Below are positions 8,092 to 17,198 of a stretch of 64,000 nucleotides of DNA, piece after piece. The notes below the pieces were generated by a model. That model saw only the letters and a program-made list of their open reading frames with translations, did not search any database and had not been told where the DNA came from. The position numbers and the translations under genes are program-made. Positions within the stretch are counted from its first letter, which is position 1; every line of letters starts with the position of its first letter. This DNA is from Nocardiopsis sp. JB363. GTDB taxonomy: Bacteria; Actinomycetota; Actinomycetes; Streptosporangiales; Streptosporangiaceae. The stretch lies in NCBI RefSeq assembly GCF_900143625.1, contig NZ_FRFF01000136.1:62001-126000 (forward strand), in the 5' to 3' direction.

Positions 8092-8127
8092 CGAGGGCGC
8101 CCCGGAACACCGAGGGCGCCCCGGAAC
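8092..8127. repeat. 17-bp direct repeat, two copies at 19-bp period
   Basis: CGAGGGCGCCCCGGAAC occurs at 8092-8108 and 8111-8127. The 19-bp period matches the neighbouring GGTACC array although the unit sequence differs, and each unit contains the palindrome GGCGCC. Confidence 0.7.
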
Positions 8128-8137
8128 GGACGAGGGA

Positions 8138-8656
8138 TCAGGCCGCCAGGGAACGGGCGTAGTTGACCTGCTGGTTGATCTGCCGCACGAGGACGGGGCT
8201 GTTCACCGGGAGCTGCGTGGAGTGGTACTTGCCGTCGGCCTGCACGGTGACCTGCACGTGCCCGGAGGTCTTGCTCTCCTTCACCAGGAGGATCAGCAGA
8301 CCCAGCAGGCAGGTCCACCAGAAGATGAGGATGGCCACGATGATCGCCCAGGTGGGGGTGGACTGCTCGGTACGGCTCATATCCGACATGGTCCACACGC
8401 TGCCCTTGATGGGGAAGCGGCCCGCGGGGGTGATGACGCTGGTCTGGGTGACGGCGATGTCCCCGATGGTGACCAGGGTGGGTTCGGGGGCGGGGTGGGG
8501 ATAAGGGTTGCCGGCCTCGGCCGGTGTGTAGCCGCCGGTGGGGGTTCCGTAGGGCTCCAGCTGCCCGCCGGTGTGCTGCTCCGGGGGAAGGCCCCAGCCG
8601 GGGGGCTGAGCGTCCGGCTGTTGCCAGGGGCGGCCTTGATCGGGGTACTCGTTCAT
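8138..8656 (-). CDS. Proline-rich membrane protein, function unknown
   Basis: 172 residues. The first 60 are Pro/Gly/Gln-rich and predicted disordered. A small conserved-looking region follows (about 60-95), then one long or two tightly paired hydrophobic segments (WAIIVAILIFWWTCLLGLLILLV, about 103-126) and a C-terminal domain rich in beta-branched residues. The architecture (Pro-rich cytoplasmic tail plus membrane anchor) is common among uncharacterised actinobacterial envelope proteins. It converges on cobQ and diverges from the secreted acylase gene. I do not recognise a named family. Confidence 0.8.
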   Translation of the reverse strand: MNEYPDQGRPWQQPDAQPPGWGLPPEQHTGGQLEPYGTPTGGYTPAEAGNPYPHPAPEPTLVTIGDIAVTQTSVITPAGRFPIKGSVWTMSDMSRTEQSTPTWAIIVAILIFWWTCLLGLLILLVKESKTSGHVQVTVQADGKYHSTQLPVNSPVLVRQINQQVNYARSLAA

Positions 8657-8933
8657 GTGGGGATTGTGTCAAAGCCCCCGTCGTCGTCGATGCTCGGCGG
8701 TCGGGCGAGGTCGGGTTGTGGCCGGTTGTGGCCAATTATCGACAGTGCGTGGCGCTGTCCGTACGGGGCGTACGCGATCGTTTCTCCTGGTGTGGCACAG
8801 GTCACTGCAAACGTGGGGCTCCGGCCCGGTGTGTGGTGGACCCTCCCGAAAAACATGAAAGTCTTTCGCGATTTCCTTACCCGTGCGTAACATGCCGCTG
8901 ATCCATCGCCCGAACCCCCAGGTGGTGACGTAC

Positions 8934-11882
8934 ATGTCTCCCGCACCCCCGACCCTTCGATCTCCCTCGCGCAGGACCCGATTCCGTGCCGGCGCCATGG
9001 GAACGGCCCTGGCCGTCACGGCCTCCCTCGCCGCCGCTCTGCCGGCCACCCCGGTCATGGCCGAGCCCGTCGCCTACGAGGACTACTGCGCGCCCTCCGG
9101 TTGCCACGACATCCTTCCTCCAGGCCAGAACGGCAACGCCACCCTGGTCGAGATCCTCGGCCACCAGGTCTTCGGCACCCGCCCGGAGCACTCCTCCAGC
9201 CAGCTCGACATGTACGACGACCTCGTGCACCACTACGACGGACTCACCGAGGAAGGTCTCGACGACTTCTTCCAGGACGCCTCCTACGGTGTCGACGACG
9301 CGGAGGTCGACCGCGAGTACCAGCCGCGCGAGGACGTCACCATCGTCCGCGACGCCGCACACGGCATCCCGCACATCACCGGCACCACACGCGACGGCAC
9401 CATGTTCGGCGCCGGGTACGCGGCCGGTGAGGACCGCCTCTTCCTCATGGACGTCCTGCGCCGGGTCGGCCGCGGCGAACTCACCTCCTTCGCCGGCGGC
9501 GCCGAGGGCAACCGGGGGCTCGAACAGGACCTGTGGTCCACCGCCCCCTACACCGAGGAGGACAAACAGACCCAGATCGAGCGGGTCGCGAGTGAGGGCG
9601 GGGAACGCGGCGAGCAGGCCCTCACCGACGTCGACGCCTACCTCGAAGGTGTCAACGCCTACATCGACGAGGCCGACAGCGGGCGCTACTTCCCCGGCGA
9701 GTACGTCCTGACCGGGCACAAGGACGCCATCACCAACTCCGGCGAGATCGAGCCCTTCACCACCACGGACGTCGTGGGCATCGCCGCCATGGTCGGCGGC
9801 ATCTTCGGTGGCGGTGGCGGCGGTGAGATCCAGGCCGCGATCGTCCTGGCCAACTTCCAGGACCGCTACGGCGCCGAGGAGGGAATGGAGCTCTGGCACG
9901 CCTGGCGCATGGAGAACGACCCCGAGGCCACCGTGAGCGTCGATGGCGAGTTCCCCTACGCCCAGACCCCCGACGACCCGATCGGCCGGGCCGTTCCCGA
10001 CCCGGGCTCCGTCGAGCCCTACGACATCGTCCACGACGAGTACGGATCGGCGGCCCCGGACGCGGCCTCCCAGGCCTCCACCACCGAGACCCGGGACGCA
10101 CCCGAGGCCGACGCGCCCACCGTCGAGGAACTCCCCGAGGACCAGCGGGCGGAACTGGAGAAGATGGCCGAGGAAGGCGACCTGTCCGCCGCCGAGGGCA
10201 TCTTCGACGATGGTGTGCTGCCCGAGGGTTTCCTGGACCCGCGCGGCATGTCCAACGCCCTGCTGGTGTCCGGCGAACACACCGAGAGCGGCAACCCCGT
10301 CGCGGTGATGGGTCCCCAGACCGGGTACTTCTCCCCGCAACTGCTCATGCTCCAGGAACTCCAGGGGCCGGGCATCAGCGCCCGAGGTGCCTCCTTCGCG
10401 GGCGTGAGCTTCTACGTCCAGATGGGCCGCGGGGTCGACTACGCCTGGAGTGCCACCTCGGCGGGCCAGGACATCACCGACACCTTCGCCGTGGACCTGT
10501 GCGAGACCGACGGCTCCGAGCCCACCACCGGCTCGCGTTCCTACGTGGACTCCGCCGGTGACTGCGTGGACTTCGAGGCCCTGAGCGTCAGCAACGACTG
10601 GACGCCCACCATCGCCGACGGAACCGAGGAGGGCGGCTACACGCTCACCTCGCTGCGCTCCGAGTACGGGCTGGTGAACTCCTTCGCCACTGTCGACGGC
10701 GAACCCGTGGCCTTCACCGAGCTGCGGTCCACCTATATGCGCGAGGTCGACTCCATCATCGGGTTCCAGAAGTTCAACGACCCCGATCTGATCACCTCCG
10801 CGGAGACCTTCACCGAGGCCGCCTACGACATCGCCTACGCGTTCAACTGGCACTACGTCGACGACCAGGACATCGCGTTCATCAACTCCGGGGACAACCC
10901 GGTCCGGACCGAGGGCACCGACCCCAACATGCCCATCGACGCCTACTCCGACGCCGGCTGGTCCGGTTGGGACCCGGTCACCAACGGGGCCGACCACCAC
11001 CCGCAGTCCGACCACCCGCAGCAGATCAACCCGGACTACATCGTCAACTGGAACAACAAGCCCGCGCAGGGCTACACGTCGGGCTGGTCGACCGGTTCGG
11101 TGCACCGCAACGACCTGCTGGACGGCCGCGTCTCCGGGCTGATCGAGGACGGGCACCGCTTCACCACGGCCTCGCTCACCGGCACGATGATGGAGGCCGG
11201 GGTCGCGGATCTGCGCGCCGAACAGGTCGTTCCGCTGTTGCTGGAGGTCATCGACACCGCCGAGGTGGACGACCCCGAGCTCGCGGAGGAGGTCGAGTCC
11301 CTGCGCACGTGGGTGGACTCCGGCGCCCTGCGTCGCGAACCCCAACGCGACGCCGGGAGTTACGAGCACGCCGACGCCATCCGGGTGCTGGACGCCTGGT
11401 GGCCGATCCTGGTGCGGTCCCAGTTCGAGCCCGGCTTGGGCGAGGGCCTGTACGAGGAGCTGACCCGCGCCGTCCAGACCGACGAGTCACCTTCCGGGTC
11501 CATCGGCGGTGGCGAACCGGGCAGCGTGAACCAGGGGCAGCCGCACCGTGGTTCGGCGTTCCAGTACGGCTGGTGGTCCTATGTGCACAAGGACCTGCGC
11601 ACCGTCCTGGACCAGGAGGTCGACGGCACGCTCGGCGACCGGGTCTACTGCGGCGAGGGCGATCTCGGCGACTGCCGGACGGTGCTGCTGGACAGCCTCG
11701 CCGAGGCGGCCGCCACCCCGGCGGAGGAGGTCTACCCCGGGGACGAGCACTGCTCGGCCGGTGACCAGCTGTGCGCGGACACCGTGATCCACCAGTCCGT
11801 GGGCGGGATCGACATGTGGCCGATCGCCTGGCAGAACCGGCCCACCTACCAGCTCGTCTACGAGTTCTCCGGCGGCAGGTGA
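8934..11882 (+). CDS. Secreted penicillin-acylase-family (Ntn) amidohydrolase
   Basis: Ntn-hydrolase related to penicillin, aculeacin and acyl-homoserine-lactone acylases, made as an exported precursor that self-cleaves. The start at ATG 8934 is chosen because AGGTGG sits 8 nt upstream and gives a clean signal peptide: an RSPSRRTRFR basic stretch, a hydrophobic core and a VMA cleavage site. Earlier in-frame starts at 8883 and 8892 exist without that support. The expected beta-chain N terminus is the Ser codon at 10251 in MSNALLVSG, matching the family SNA motif but with Met instead of the usual Gly before it. Just before it lies an acidic, Ala/Glu-rich linker, probably the removed spacer. At about 982 aa it is longer than typical acylases (about 750-850). 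The substrate cannot be read from sequence. Confidence 0.9.
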   Translation: MSPAPPTLRSPSRRTRFRAGAMGTALAVTASLAAALPATPVMAEPVAYEDYCAPSGCHDILPPGQNGNATLVEILGHQVFGTRPEHSSSQLDMYDDLVHHYDGLTEEGLDDFFQDASYGVDDAEVDREYQPREDVTIVRDAAHGIPHITGTTRDGTMFGAGYAAGEDRLFLMDVLRRVGRGELTSFAGGAEGNRGLEQDLWSTAPYTEEDKQTQIERVASEGGERGEQALTDVDAYLEGVNAYIDEADSGRYFPGEYVLTGHKDAITNSGEIEPFTTTDVVGIAAMVGGIFGGGGGGEIQAAIVLANFQDRYGAEEGMELWHAWRMENDPEATVSVDGEFPYAQTPDDPIGRAVPDPGSVEPYDIVHDEYGSAAPDAASQASTTETRDAPEADAPTVEELPEDQRAELEKMAEEGDLSAAEGIFDDGVLPEGFLDPRGMSNALLVSGEHTESGNPVAVMGPQTGYFSPQLLMLQELQGPGISARGASFAGVSFYVQMGRGVDYAWSATSAGQDITDTFAVDLCETDGSEPTTGSRSYVDSAGDCVDFEALSVSNDWTPTIADGTEEGGYTLTSLRSEYGLVNSFATVDGEPVAFTELRSTYMREVDSIIGFQKFNDPDLITSAETFTEAAYDIAYAFNWHYVDDQDIAFINSGDNPVRTEGTDPNMPIDAYSDAGWSGWDPVTNGADHHPQSDHPQQINPDYIVNWNNKPAQGYTSGWSTGSVHRNDLLDGRVSGLIEDGHRFTTASLTGTMMEAGVADLRAEQVVPLLLEVIDTAEVDDPELAEEVESLRTWVDSGALRREPQRDAGSYEHADAIRVLDAWWPILVRSQFEPGLGEGLYEELTRAVQTDESPSGSIGGGEPGSVNQGQPHRGSAFQYGWWSYVHKDLRTVLDQEVDGTLGDRVYCGEGDLGDCRTVLLDSLAEAAATPAEEVYPGDEHCSAGDQLCADTVIHQSVGGIDMWPIAWQNRPTYQLVYEFSGGR

Positions 11883-11940
11883 TCCCCACCGAGGAGAAAA
11901 GGCTCAGGTAGGAGGGGCCTCAAGGCACAGAGGGACGAGA

Positions 11941-11982
11941 GCGGCCCGTGGTACCCCGGTGACGGGGGACACCGCGGGCCGC
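11941..11982. terminator. Hairpin behind acylase gene
   Basis: GCGGCCCG (11941-11948) pairs with CGGGCCGC (11975-11982), with an inner GGT/ACC pair and CCCG/CGGG. It lies about 60 nt after the acylase stop. Confidence 0.55.
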
Positions 11983-12077
11983 GATCCTGTATCCATTACC
12001 GGATTCTTGTGGTTCGTCAGGGTTGTATGGGTAGCGTAAGAACTACCCGAAACCACAGCGGGAGGGCCGACAGGAAC

Positions 12078-12596
12078 ATGCCTGCTTGGCTGATCTGGAT
12101 CATTCTCGCGGCTGCCCTCGGTGCCGCCGAGTTCTTCACCCTGACATTCGTCCTGGGGTTGCTGGCCACCGCCGCACTGGTCGCCGGCCTCCTAGGGGCC
12201 CTGGGACTACCGGTGGTCGTGCAGATCATCGGATTCGCCGCGGCTTCTGCGGCCGGGATCGTGCTGGTCAAACCGATCATGGAGCGGCAGATCACCCGCG
12301 GCCCCGACGTCCGCTCCGGAACCGCCGCCCTCGTGGGGCGCTCCGCCCTGGTCCTGGAACCGGTCGACGCCGACCACGGGCTCGTCAAGCTCAGCGGAGA
12401 GGAATGGTCGGCGCGATCCCTCGACGAGGACCTCGTCATACCGGTGGGCGCGCACGTCGACGTCGTGGAGATCGACGGAGCGACCGCCGTGGTCTATCCG
12501 CGTGAGGCGTTGCCCGAACCCATCGAACCGAACGGCCCCGATCAGACCCGGCCCGACCAGAGCCGACCGGGACGGGAGCGTCCCGAATCGGACTGA
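12078..12596 (+). CDS. NfeD-like membrane protein
   Basis: Short NfeD-type protein: two or three hydrophobic helices in residues 1-70 (AWLIWIILAAALGAAEFF, VLGLLATAALVAGLLGALGL) and a small beta-rich OB-fold domain (about 78-150; G-AALVGRSALVLEP and GAHVDVVEIDGATAVV), then a disordered Pro/Arg tail. The ATG at 12078 has AGGA close upstream. NfeD proteins are encoded next to stomatin/SPFH proteins and help organise membrane microdomains, and the next gene is exactly such a protein, so the pair probably works as one complex. A -10-like TAGCGT is at 12032-12037. Confidence 0.88.
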   Translation: MPAWLIWIILAAALGAAEFFTLTFVLGLLATAALVAGLLGALGLPVVVQIIGFAAASAAGIVLVKPIMERQITRGPDVRSGTAALVGRSALVLEPVDADHGLVKLSGEEWSARSLDEDLVIPVGAHVDVVEIDGATAVVYPREALPEPIEPNGPDQTRPDQSRPGRERPESD

Positions 12597-12646
12597 CCAC
12601 GGCCACCACGGCCACCACGGCAATCCACAGCAATCCACAGCAATCC
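12594..12646. repeat. Short tandem repeats between nfeD-like and SPFH genes
   Basis: ACCACGGCC-type units are followed by CAATCCACAG at 12621-12630 and 12631-12640 and a partial third copy. They fill most of the 98-bp gap within this gene pair. Confidence 0.65.
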
Positions 12647-12694
12647 GAGACCGAGCCGTACAGCCACCAACCGATCTAGGCACAGGTGCAGAAG

Positions 12695-13780
12695 ATGGAT
12701 CCTGCGATACCGCTCATCATCATCGCCGTTCTCCTGGTCGCCATCGCTTTGTCGGCGATCCGCATCGTTCCGCAGGCCCGCGCCTACAACATCGAGCGCT
12801 TCGGCCGCTACATCCGTACCCTCGACCCCGGACTGAACTTCATCATCCCGGGCGTGGATCGGGTCAACTCCAAGTTCGACCTGCGCGAGCAGGTCTTCAC
12901 CTCGCGTCCCCAACCCGTGATCACCGAGGACAACCTGGTGGTCAACATAGACACCGTCCTCTACTACCAGGTGACCCAGCCCAGGGCCGCCGCCTACGAG
13001 GTCGCCAACTACATCCAGGCCATAGACCAGCTCACCGTCACCACGCTGCGCAACGTCATCGGTTCCATGGACCTGGAACGCACGTTGACCTCCCGCGAGG
13101 AGATCAACACCCGGCTGCGCGGGGTGCTCGACGAGACCACCGGCAAGTGGGGCATCCGCATCAATCGGGTCGAGATCAAGGCGATCGACCCGCCGCCCAC
13201 CATCAAGGAGGCGATGGAGAAGCAGATGCGGGCGGACCGCGACAAGCGCGCGGCCATCCTGCACGCCGAGGGTGAACGCCAGTCCCGCATCCTCAAGGCG
13301 GAGGGCGCCCGCCAGCAGGCCATTCTGGAGGCCCAGGGCGACCAGCAGGCGGCGATCCTGCGGGCCGACGGTGAGGCCAAGGCGATCGAACAGGTCTTCC
13401 AGGCCGTGCACGCCAACAACGCCGACGCCAAGCTGCTCGCGTACAAGTACCTGGAGACCCTGCCGAGCCTCGCCGAGGGCGAGGGCAACACGTTCTGGGT
13501 GATTCCCGGCGAGTTCACCGAGGCGGTCAAGAACGTCTCGCACGCCTTCGCGGGCGACGCCGCCAAGTCGACCCCCTCCACCGAGAAGGGACAGCAACAG
13601 GAGGAGGGGGACTCGGGACCCGCGCAGATCACCGGCCCGGATCCGGCGAGATCCACCTCCTCGCAGGCGGCGGCGCAGGCCGCGGAGGCCGCGGAGAAGG
13701 CGGTCGCCGACGCCCGGGACGACGTGCGCAGGGCCGGGGCCAGCATGGGTTCGACCCCGTCCTCGGGTAAGAGCGAGTGA
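12695..13780 (+). CDS. SPFH/Band 7 (stomatin-like) membrane scaffold protein
   Basis: Single N-terminal transmembrane helix (IPLIIIAVLLVAIALSAIRIV), a Band 7/SPFH domain (about 20-190; RPQPVITEDNLVVNIDTV, TLTSREEINTRL, GIRINRVEIKAIDPP), a charged Ala/Glu/Gln/Arg coiled-coil region (about 180-235) and a disordered tail rich in Ala/Glu/Ser. Such proteins oligomerise into membrane scaffolds and often modulate proteases. ATG 12695 is preferred over GTG 12686 because AGGTG lies about 7 nt before it. Together with the NfeD-like gene upstream it forms the standard nfeD-SPFH module. Confidence 0.93.
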   Translation: MDPAIPLIIIAVLLVAIALSAIRIVPQARAYNIERFGRYIRTLDPGLNFIIPGVDRVNSKFDLREQVFTSRPQPVITEDNLVVNIDTVLYYQVTQPRAAAYEVANYIQAIDQLTVTTLRNVIGSMDLERTLTSREEINTRLRGVLDETTGKWGIRINRVEIKAIDPPPTIKEAMEKQMRADRDKRAAILHAEGERQSRILKAEGARQQAILEAQGDQQAAILRADGEAKAIEQVFQAVHANNADAKLLAYKYLETLPSLAEGEGNTFWVIPGEFTEAVKNVSHAFAGDAAKSTPSTEKGQQQEEGDSGPAQITGPDPARSTSSQAAAQAAEAAEKAVADARDDVRRAGASMGSTPSSGKSE

Positions 13781-13783
13781 GCC

Positions 13784-13807
13784 CGACCGGAACACGGGTT
13801 CCGGTCG
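13784..13807. terminator. Hairpin directly behind SPFH gene
   Basis: CGACCGGAAC pairs with GTTCCGGTCG across an ACGG loop, starting 4 nt after the stop. Confidence 0.65.
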
Positions 13808-13820
13808 CGCGAGGAGACGA

Positions 13821-13858
13821 CGGCGGTGGCCGCCCGACACCAGGGACGACCACCGCCG
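13821..13858. terminator. Second hairpin, between convergent SPFH and quinone-reductase genes
   Basis: CGGCGGTGG (13821-13829) pairs with CCACCGCCG (13850-13858). It can serve transcription arriving from either side. Confidence 0.55.
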
Positions 13859-13871
13859 TACTCGTGGGGCC

Positions 13872-14837
13872 TCAGACCAGCAGCAGTTTGCCGGTGGTGC
13901 CGCGAGAGGTGAGGGCCTCGTGGGCCCGGCCCGCCTCCTCCAACGGGAAGCGTCCGCCCACGCGCACGTCGAGACGCCCCTGCTCGACCAGCTCGAACAG
14001 GTCGCGGGCCCGGCCCAGCAGTTCCTCGCGGCCGGCGACGAAGTGCGCGAGCGAGGGACGGGTGAGGTAGACCGAACCGGCGCCGTTGAGCCGCTGCGGG
14101 TCCACCGGTTCCACCGGGCCGCTGGCTTGCCCGAACAGGGCCAGCACTCCGCGCGGACGCAGCGAGGCCAGGCTCGCGTCGAAGGTGTCCTTGCCGACGC
14201 CGTCGTAGACCGCCGCGACGCCTTCGCCGCCGGTGAGGTCACGGACGGCTTCGGCCACCGGGGCCTGGGTGTAGCGGATGATCTCGTCGGCGCCGGCGGC
14301 GCGGGCGACGGCCTCCTTCGCCTCCGTGGAGACGGTGCCGATCACCCGGGCACCCCGGGCCTTGGCCAGCTGGGTGATGAGCAGACCGGTACCTCCGGCG
14401 GCGGCGTGCACCAGGATGGTCTCGCCCTCGGCCACCGGGTGCACGGAGTAGGTGAGGTAGTGGGCGGTCATGCCCTGGAGCAGCAGCGCGGCGGCCTGCT
14501 CGTCGGAGACCCCGTCGGGGATGGGGACCGCCAGATTCGCGTCGACGGTGGCGCGGTCCGCGTACCCGCCGGGCGCCATCGCCCAGCCCACGCGTTGCCC
14601 CACCGCGAAGTCGGTGACGCCCTCGCCCACCGCCGCGATCGAACCCGCGGCCTCCATCCCCGGAACGTACGGCAGGTCCACCTGGTAGGCGCCGCTGCGC
14701 TGGTAGACGTCGATGAAGTTGACTCCGCGGGCCGCCACGTCCAGCAGGATCTGCCCCGGGCCGGGGGAGGGGTCGTCGATCTCCTGTGGGCGCAGGACCT
14801 CGGGTCCGCCGAACTCCTCCATCACGATGGCGCGCAT
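13872..14837 (-). CDS. NADPH:quinone oxidoreductase / zinc-independent MDR dehydrogenase
   Basis: Medium-chain dehydrogenase/reductase of the quinone reductase (QOR) class. Seen: GroES-like N-terminal half (GVNFIDVYQRSG, PGMEAAG), and a Rossmann fold with a nucleotide loop AAAGGTGLL near 145-155 in place of the usual GxGxxG of Zn-ADHs. The structural and catalytic zinc cysteines of alcohol dehydrogenases are absent. Length 321 aa is typical. The start is ATG 14837, with GGGAGG upstream; a longer in-frame N terminus to 14897 looks unlike the family. A -10-like TAGCGT lies upstream on the same strand. It probably reduces quinones by one- or two-electron transfer using NADPH. Confidence 0.92.
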   Translation of the reverse strand: MRAIVMEEFGGPEVLRPQEIDDPSPGPGQILLDVAARGVNFIDVYQRSGAYQVDLPYVPGMEAAGSIAAVGEGVTDFAVGQRVGWAMAPGGYADRATVDANLAVPIPDGVSDEQAAALLLQGMTAHYLTYSVHPVAEGETILVHAAAGGTGLLITQLAKARGARVIGTVSTEAKEAVARAAGADEIIRYTQAPVAEAVRDLTGGEGVAAVYDGVGKDTFDASLASLRPRGVLALFGQASGPVEPVDPQRLNGAGSVYLTRPSLAHFVAGREELLGRARDLFELVEQGRLDVRVGGRFPLEEAGRAHEALTSRGTTGKLLLV

Positions 14838-14942
14838 GTCGTCTCGTCCTCCCTGTCGCGGTGACCGTGGCCTTGACGCTAACGTGCCCGCCGCCAAGAG
14901 GGAACGCCCGCCTCGGACCCGGAAAGGGCCGGGGCGGATTCG

Positions 14943-17174
14943 CTACTCGACGTCGATGCGGTGCAGCGCGAAGTCGGTGTACGCCACTGCGATCGGGTCG
15001 TTGCCACCCGCGGCCCGTTGGATCAGACCGATCATGCGGCGTTCGTCGTCCTCCAGGTCCCGGTTGTCCGGTAGCGGCTGCTCGTCCACGGTGCTCAGCG
15101 CGAGTTCGTCGTTGATCCACAGGCGCAGGTCCATGTACGGGTCCTCGCCTTCCTCGGCCACGTACTCGCAGGCGAACTTGAGGTTGTTGGTGACCAGGTC
15201 GCCCAGCTTCGCGCCGTAGGGAAGGCCCCCGACCTCGCTCTCCTCGTCGAACAGGTCGTAGGTCTGGAACCCTTCGATCTCGGTGTTCGACGCGAGCGCG
15301 GTGTTGCCGCTGTCCTCGGTCACCCGACGGATCTGGGCCTCGCCACCATCCAGGCGCATCTGCGCCTCGTACATGGTGCCCTCGTCGTCGTTCTGTCCCC
15401 AGCAGTAGGCGCCGGTGGTCGCCTCGCTCGGGCCCGAGAGCGGCGCCATGGTGGCGCTGATGAGGACCTGCGGGGGCGTCTCTCCGGTGGAGGGGACGGT
15501 CGCGCCTTGGCTCTCCTCGAACGAAGAGTCGAGCGAGAGCACCATGGCGTTCTGCTCGTCCCAGTACCCGACGTCGTTCATGTCGGGGTACTCGGGGTCG
15601 AAGTCGTAGGCGCTCGGCCAATCGGGGTCCGTGGCGAAGTCGGTCGTGTAGATGCTCGTGACGTTCTCCGGAGGGGCGTCCGACCCGGAGAACAGCGCGA
15701 CGCCGCCGATGGTGGCGACCAACACCAGCGCCACCGCACCACCACCGATGATCATGAGTTTGCGCCGGCCGGCACCGGAGGCGCCGTTCGCCGGCTGTCC
15801 GGGGCCGTTCGGGACGCCGGGGCCACCGGGGCCGTTCGGGAGGCCGGGACCACCGGGGACGTTCGGGCCGCTGTGCATCCCGTAGGCGGCTTGACCGTAC
15901 GTGGGCGCTTGCCCTTGCCACCCCACCTGTCCCGGGCCGTGTTGGGGGCCGGACTGAGGGTGGGCGCCGTGACCTCCCATGGGGCCTTGCTGGTGCCCTT
16001 GCCGGTGGAAGGCCTGGGTCCCGGGCGCACCGGGGACGCCCGGCTGCCCCTGGGGGCCGGAAGGACCCTGGAACCCGGGCTGCCCCGGGGCGCCCGGCCC
16101 GCCCTGGTGCGTGGGTCGAGTGTGCGGCATGACCGGACCACCGATGGGAGGGGCGACGCCCCCGTTGGGCGTCTGCTCCCGGCCGGGGCCCTGAAGGTGT
16201 TCGGTCGGCACCTGGTCCGTGGGGACCGCACCCGTCCACTGCGGACCGGATTCCCCCGAGGGCGGGGCGCCCGCCACCGGAGCGCTGCTCGGCGGCGCCC
16301 AGGAAGTGCTGATGGTGCGCCGGATCTCCGACTCCTGCGGGGTCTCCTGGCCGGTCAGCTTGGCCAGCAGCTGCTGGGAGGAGGGGCGTTTGGCGGGGTT
16401 CTTGTCCAGCGCGCCCCCGACCAGCTCCAGCAGGCTCGGGTCCAACCCGTCCAGCTTGGGTTCGGCCGAGGAGATGTTGTGCAGCACCGCGGGCACCGTC
16501 GCCGCGTCGAAGGGCGCGTTCCCGATGCCGGCGAACGCCACCAGGCATCCCCAGGCGAAGATGTCGGCGGCGGGTGTGGCCTGCTCACCGAGGAGTAGTT
16601 CCGGCGCCATGTAGGAGGGCGTGCCCATGAGCTGGCTGGAACGGGTGATGCCACCGCTGGAGTCGTCCAAGGCGCGGGCGATGCCGAAGTCGATCACCTT
16701 CGGTCCCACGGTGGACAACAGGACGTTGGCGGGTTTGAGGTCGCGGTGGATCACCCCGGAGCCGTGGATGGCGGTCAACGCCGCGGCCACGCCCATCGCC
16801 AGACCCTCCAGGGTGCCGCCGCGCATCGGCCCCTGCGCGCGCACCGCCTCGTCCAGGTTCGGTCCGGCCACGTACTCCGACACGATGAACAGCGGCTCGC
16901 CCTCCAACCGGGCGTCGATGACCCCGGCGGTGGAGAACCGGGCCACCCGTCGCGCCGAGTCCACCTCGCGGGCGAACCGTTTGCGGAACGATTCGTCGTC
17001 GGCCAGGTCCGGGTGGATGAGCTTGACGGCGACGGAGCGGCCGGTGGAATCCTCGGCGAGGTAGACGGTGCCCATACCGCCGCGTCCGAGCCGGCTGATC
17101 AGGCGGTAACCGCCTAGTTCACGCGGGTCGCCCGCGCGCAGGGGTTTGCCGCTGGGGTTGCCGTTGGACGTCAC
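14943..17174 (-). CDS. Membrane Ser/Thr protein kinase with collagen-like linker and extracytoplasmic domain
   Basis: Hanks-type kinase domain (about residues 20-275; GRGGMGTV, ATP lysine K51, HRDLKPAN near 142, DFG, APE), then a long Pro/Gly/Gln-rich juxtamembrane linker (about 280-480) with Gly-X-Y triplets such as GAPGQPGFQGPSGPQGQPG, one transmembrane helix (about 490-512, MIIGGGAVALVLVATIGGVALF) and an extracytoplasmic domain of about 230 residues holding two well separated Cys. It would sense something outside the cell and phosphorylate cytoplasmic targets. The sensor domain is not PASTA and I do not recognise it. The GTG start at 17174 follows GAGGA by 9 nt. It is a tandem paralogue of the next kinase, sharing the end-of-kinase motif (RTISxxWxPP) and the outer-domain start PPEN. 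Confidence 0.93.
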   Translation of the reverse strand: MTSNGNPSGKPLRAGDPRELGGYRLISRLGRGGMGTVYLAEDSTGRSVAVKLIHPDLADDESFRKRFAREVDSARRVARFSTAGVIDARLEGEPLFIVSEYVAGPNLDEAVRAQGPMRGGTLEGLAMGVAAALTAIHGSGVIHRDLKPANVLLSTVGPKVIDFGIARALDDSSGGITRSSQLMGTPSYMAPELLLGEQATPAADIFAWGCLVAFAGIGNAPFDAATVPAVLHNISSAEPKLDGLDPSLLELVGGALDKNPAKRPSSQQLLAKLTGQETPQESEIRRTISTSWAPPSSAPVAGAPPSGESGPQWTGAVPTDQVPTEHLQGPGREQTPNGGVAPPIGGPVMPHTRPTHQGGPGAPGQPGFQGPSGPQGQPGVPGAPGTQAFHRQGHQQGPMGGHGAHPQSGPQHGPGQVGWQGQAPTYGQAAYGMHSGPNVPGGPGLPNGPGGPGVPNGPGQPANGASGAGRRKLMIIGGGAVALVLVATIGGVALFSGSDAPPENVTSIYTTDFATDPDWPSAYDFDPEYPDMNDVGYWDEQNAMVLSLDSSFEESQGATVPSTGETPPQVLISATMAPLSGPSEATTGAYCWGQNDDEGTMYEAQMRLDGGEAQIRRVTEDSGNTALASNTEIEGFQTYDLFDEESEVGGLPYGAKLGDLVTNNLKFACEYVAEEGEDPYMDLRLWINDELALSTVDEQPLPDNRDLEDDERRMIGLIQRAAGGNDPIAVAYTDFALHRIDVE

Positions 17175-17198
17175 AGTCGGGGGTCCTCACAAATCGTG

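Noticed and set aside
7967..8127. CRISPR array
   Set aside because: Units are contiguous 19-bp repeats without spacers, and no cas gene is near.
8877..11369. 830-codon open frame antisense to the acylase gene
   Set aside because: Gly/Val-rich mirror of a GC-rich gene with no domain, ribosome binding site or normal composition; the acylase frame has signal peptide and catalytic motifs.
14239..16548. 769-codon open frame overlapping quinone reductase and kinase
   Set aside because: Crosses a gene boundary and duplicates neither family; composition is Arg/Gly/Pro shadow.
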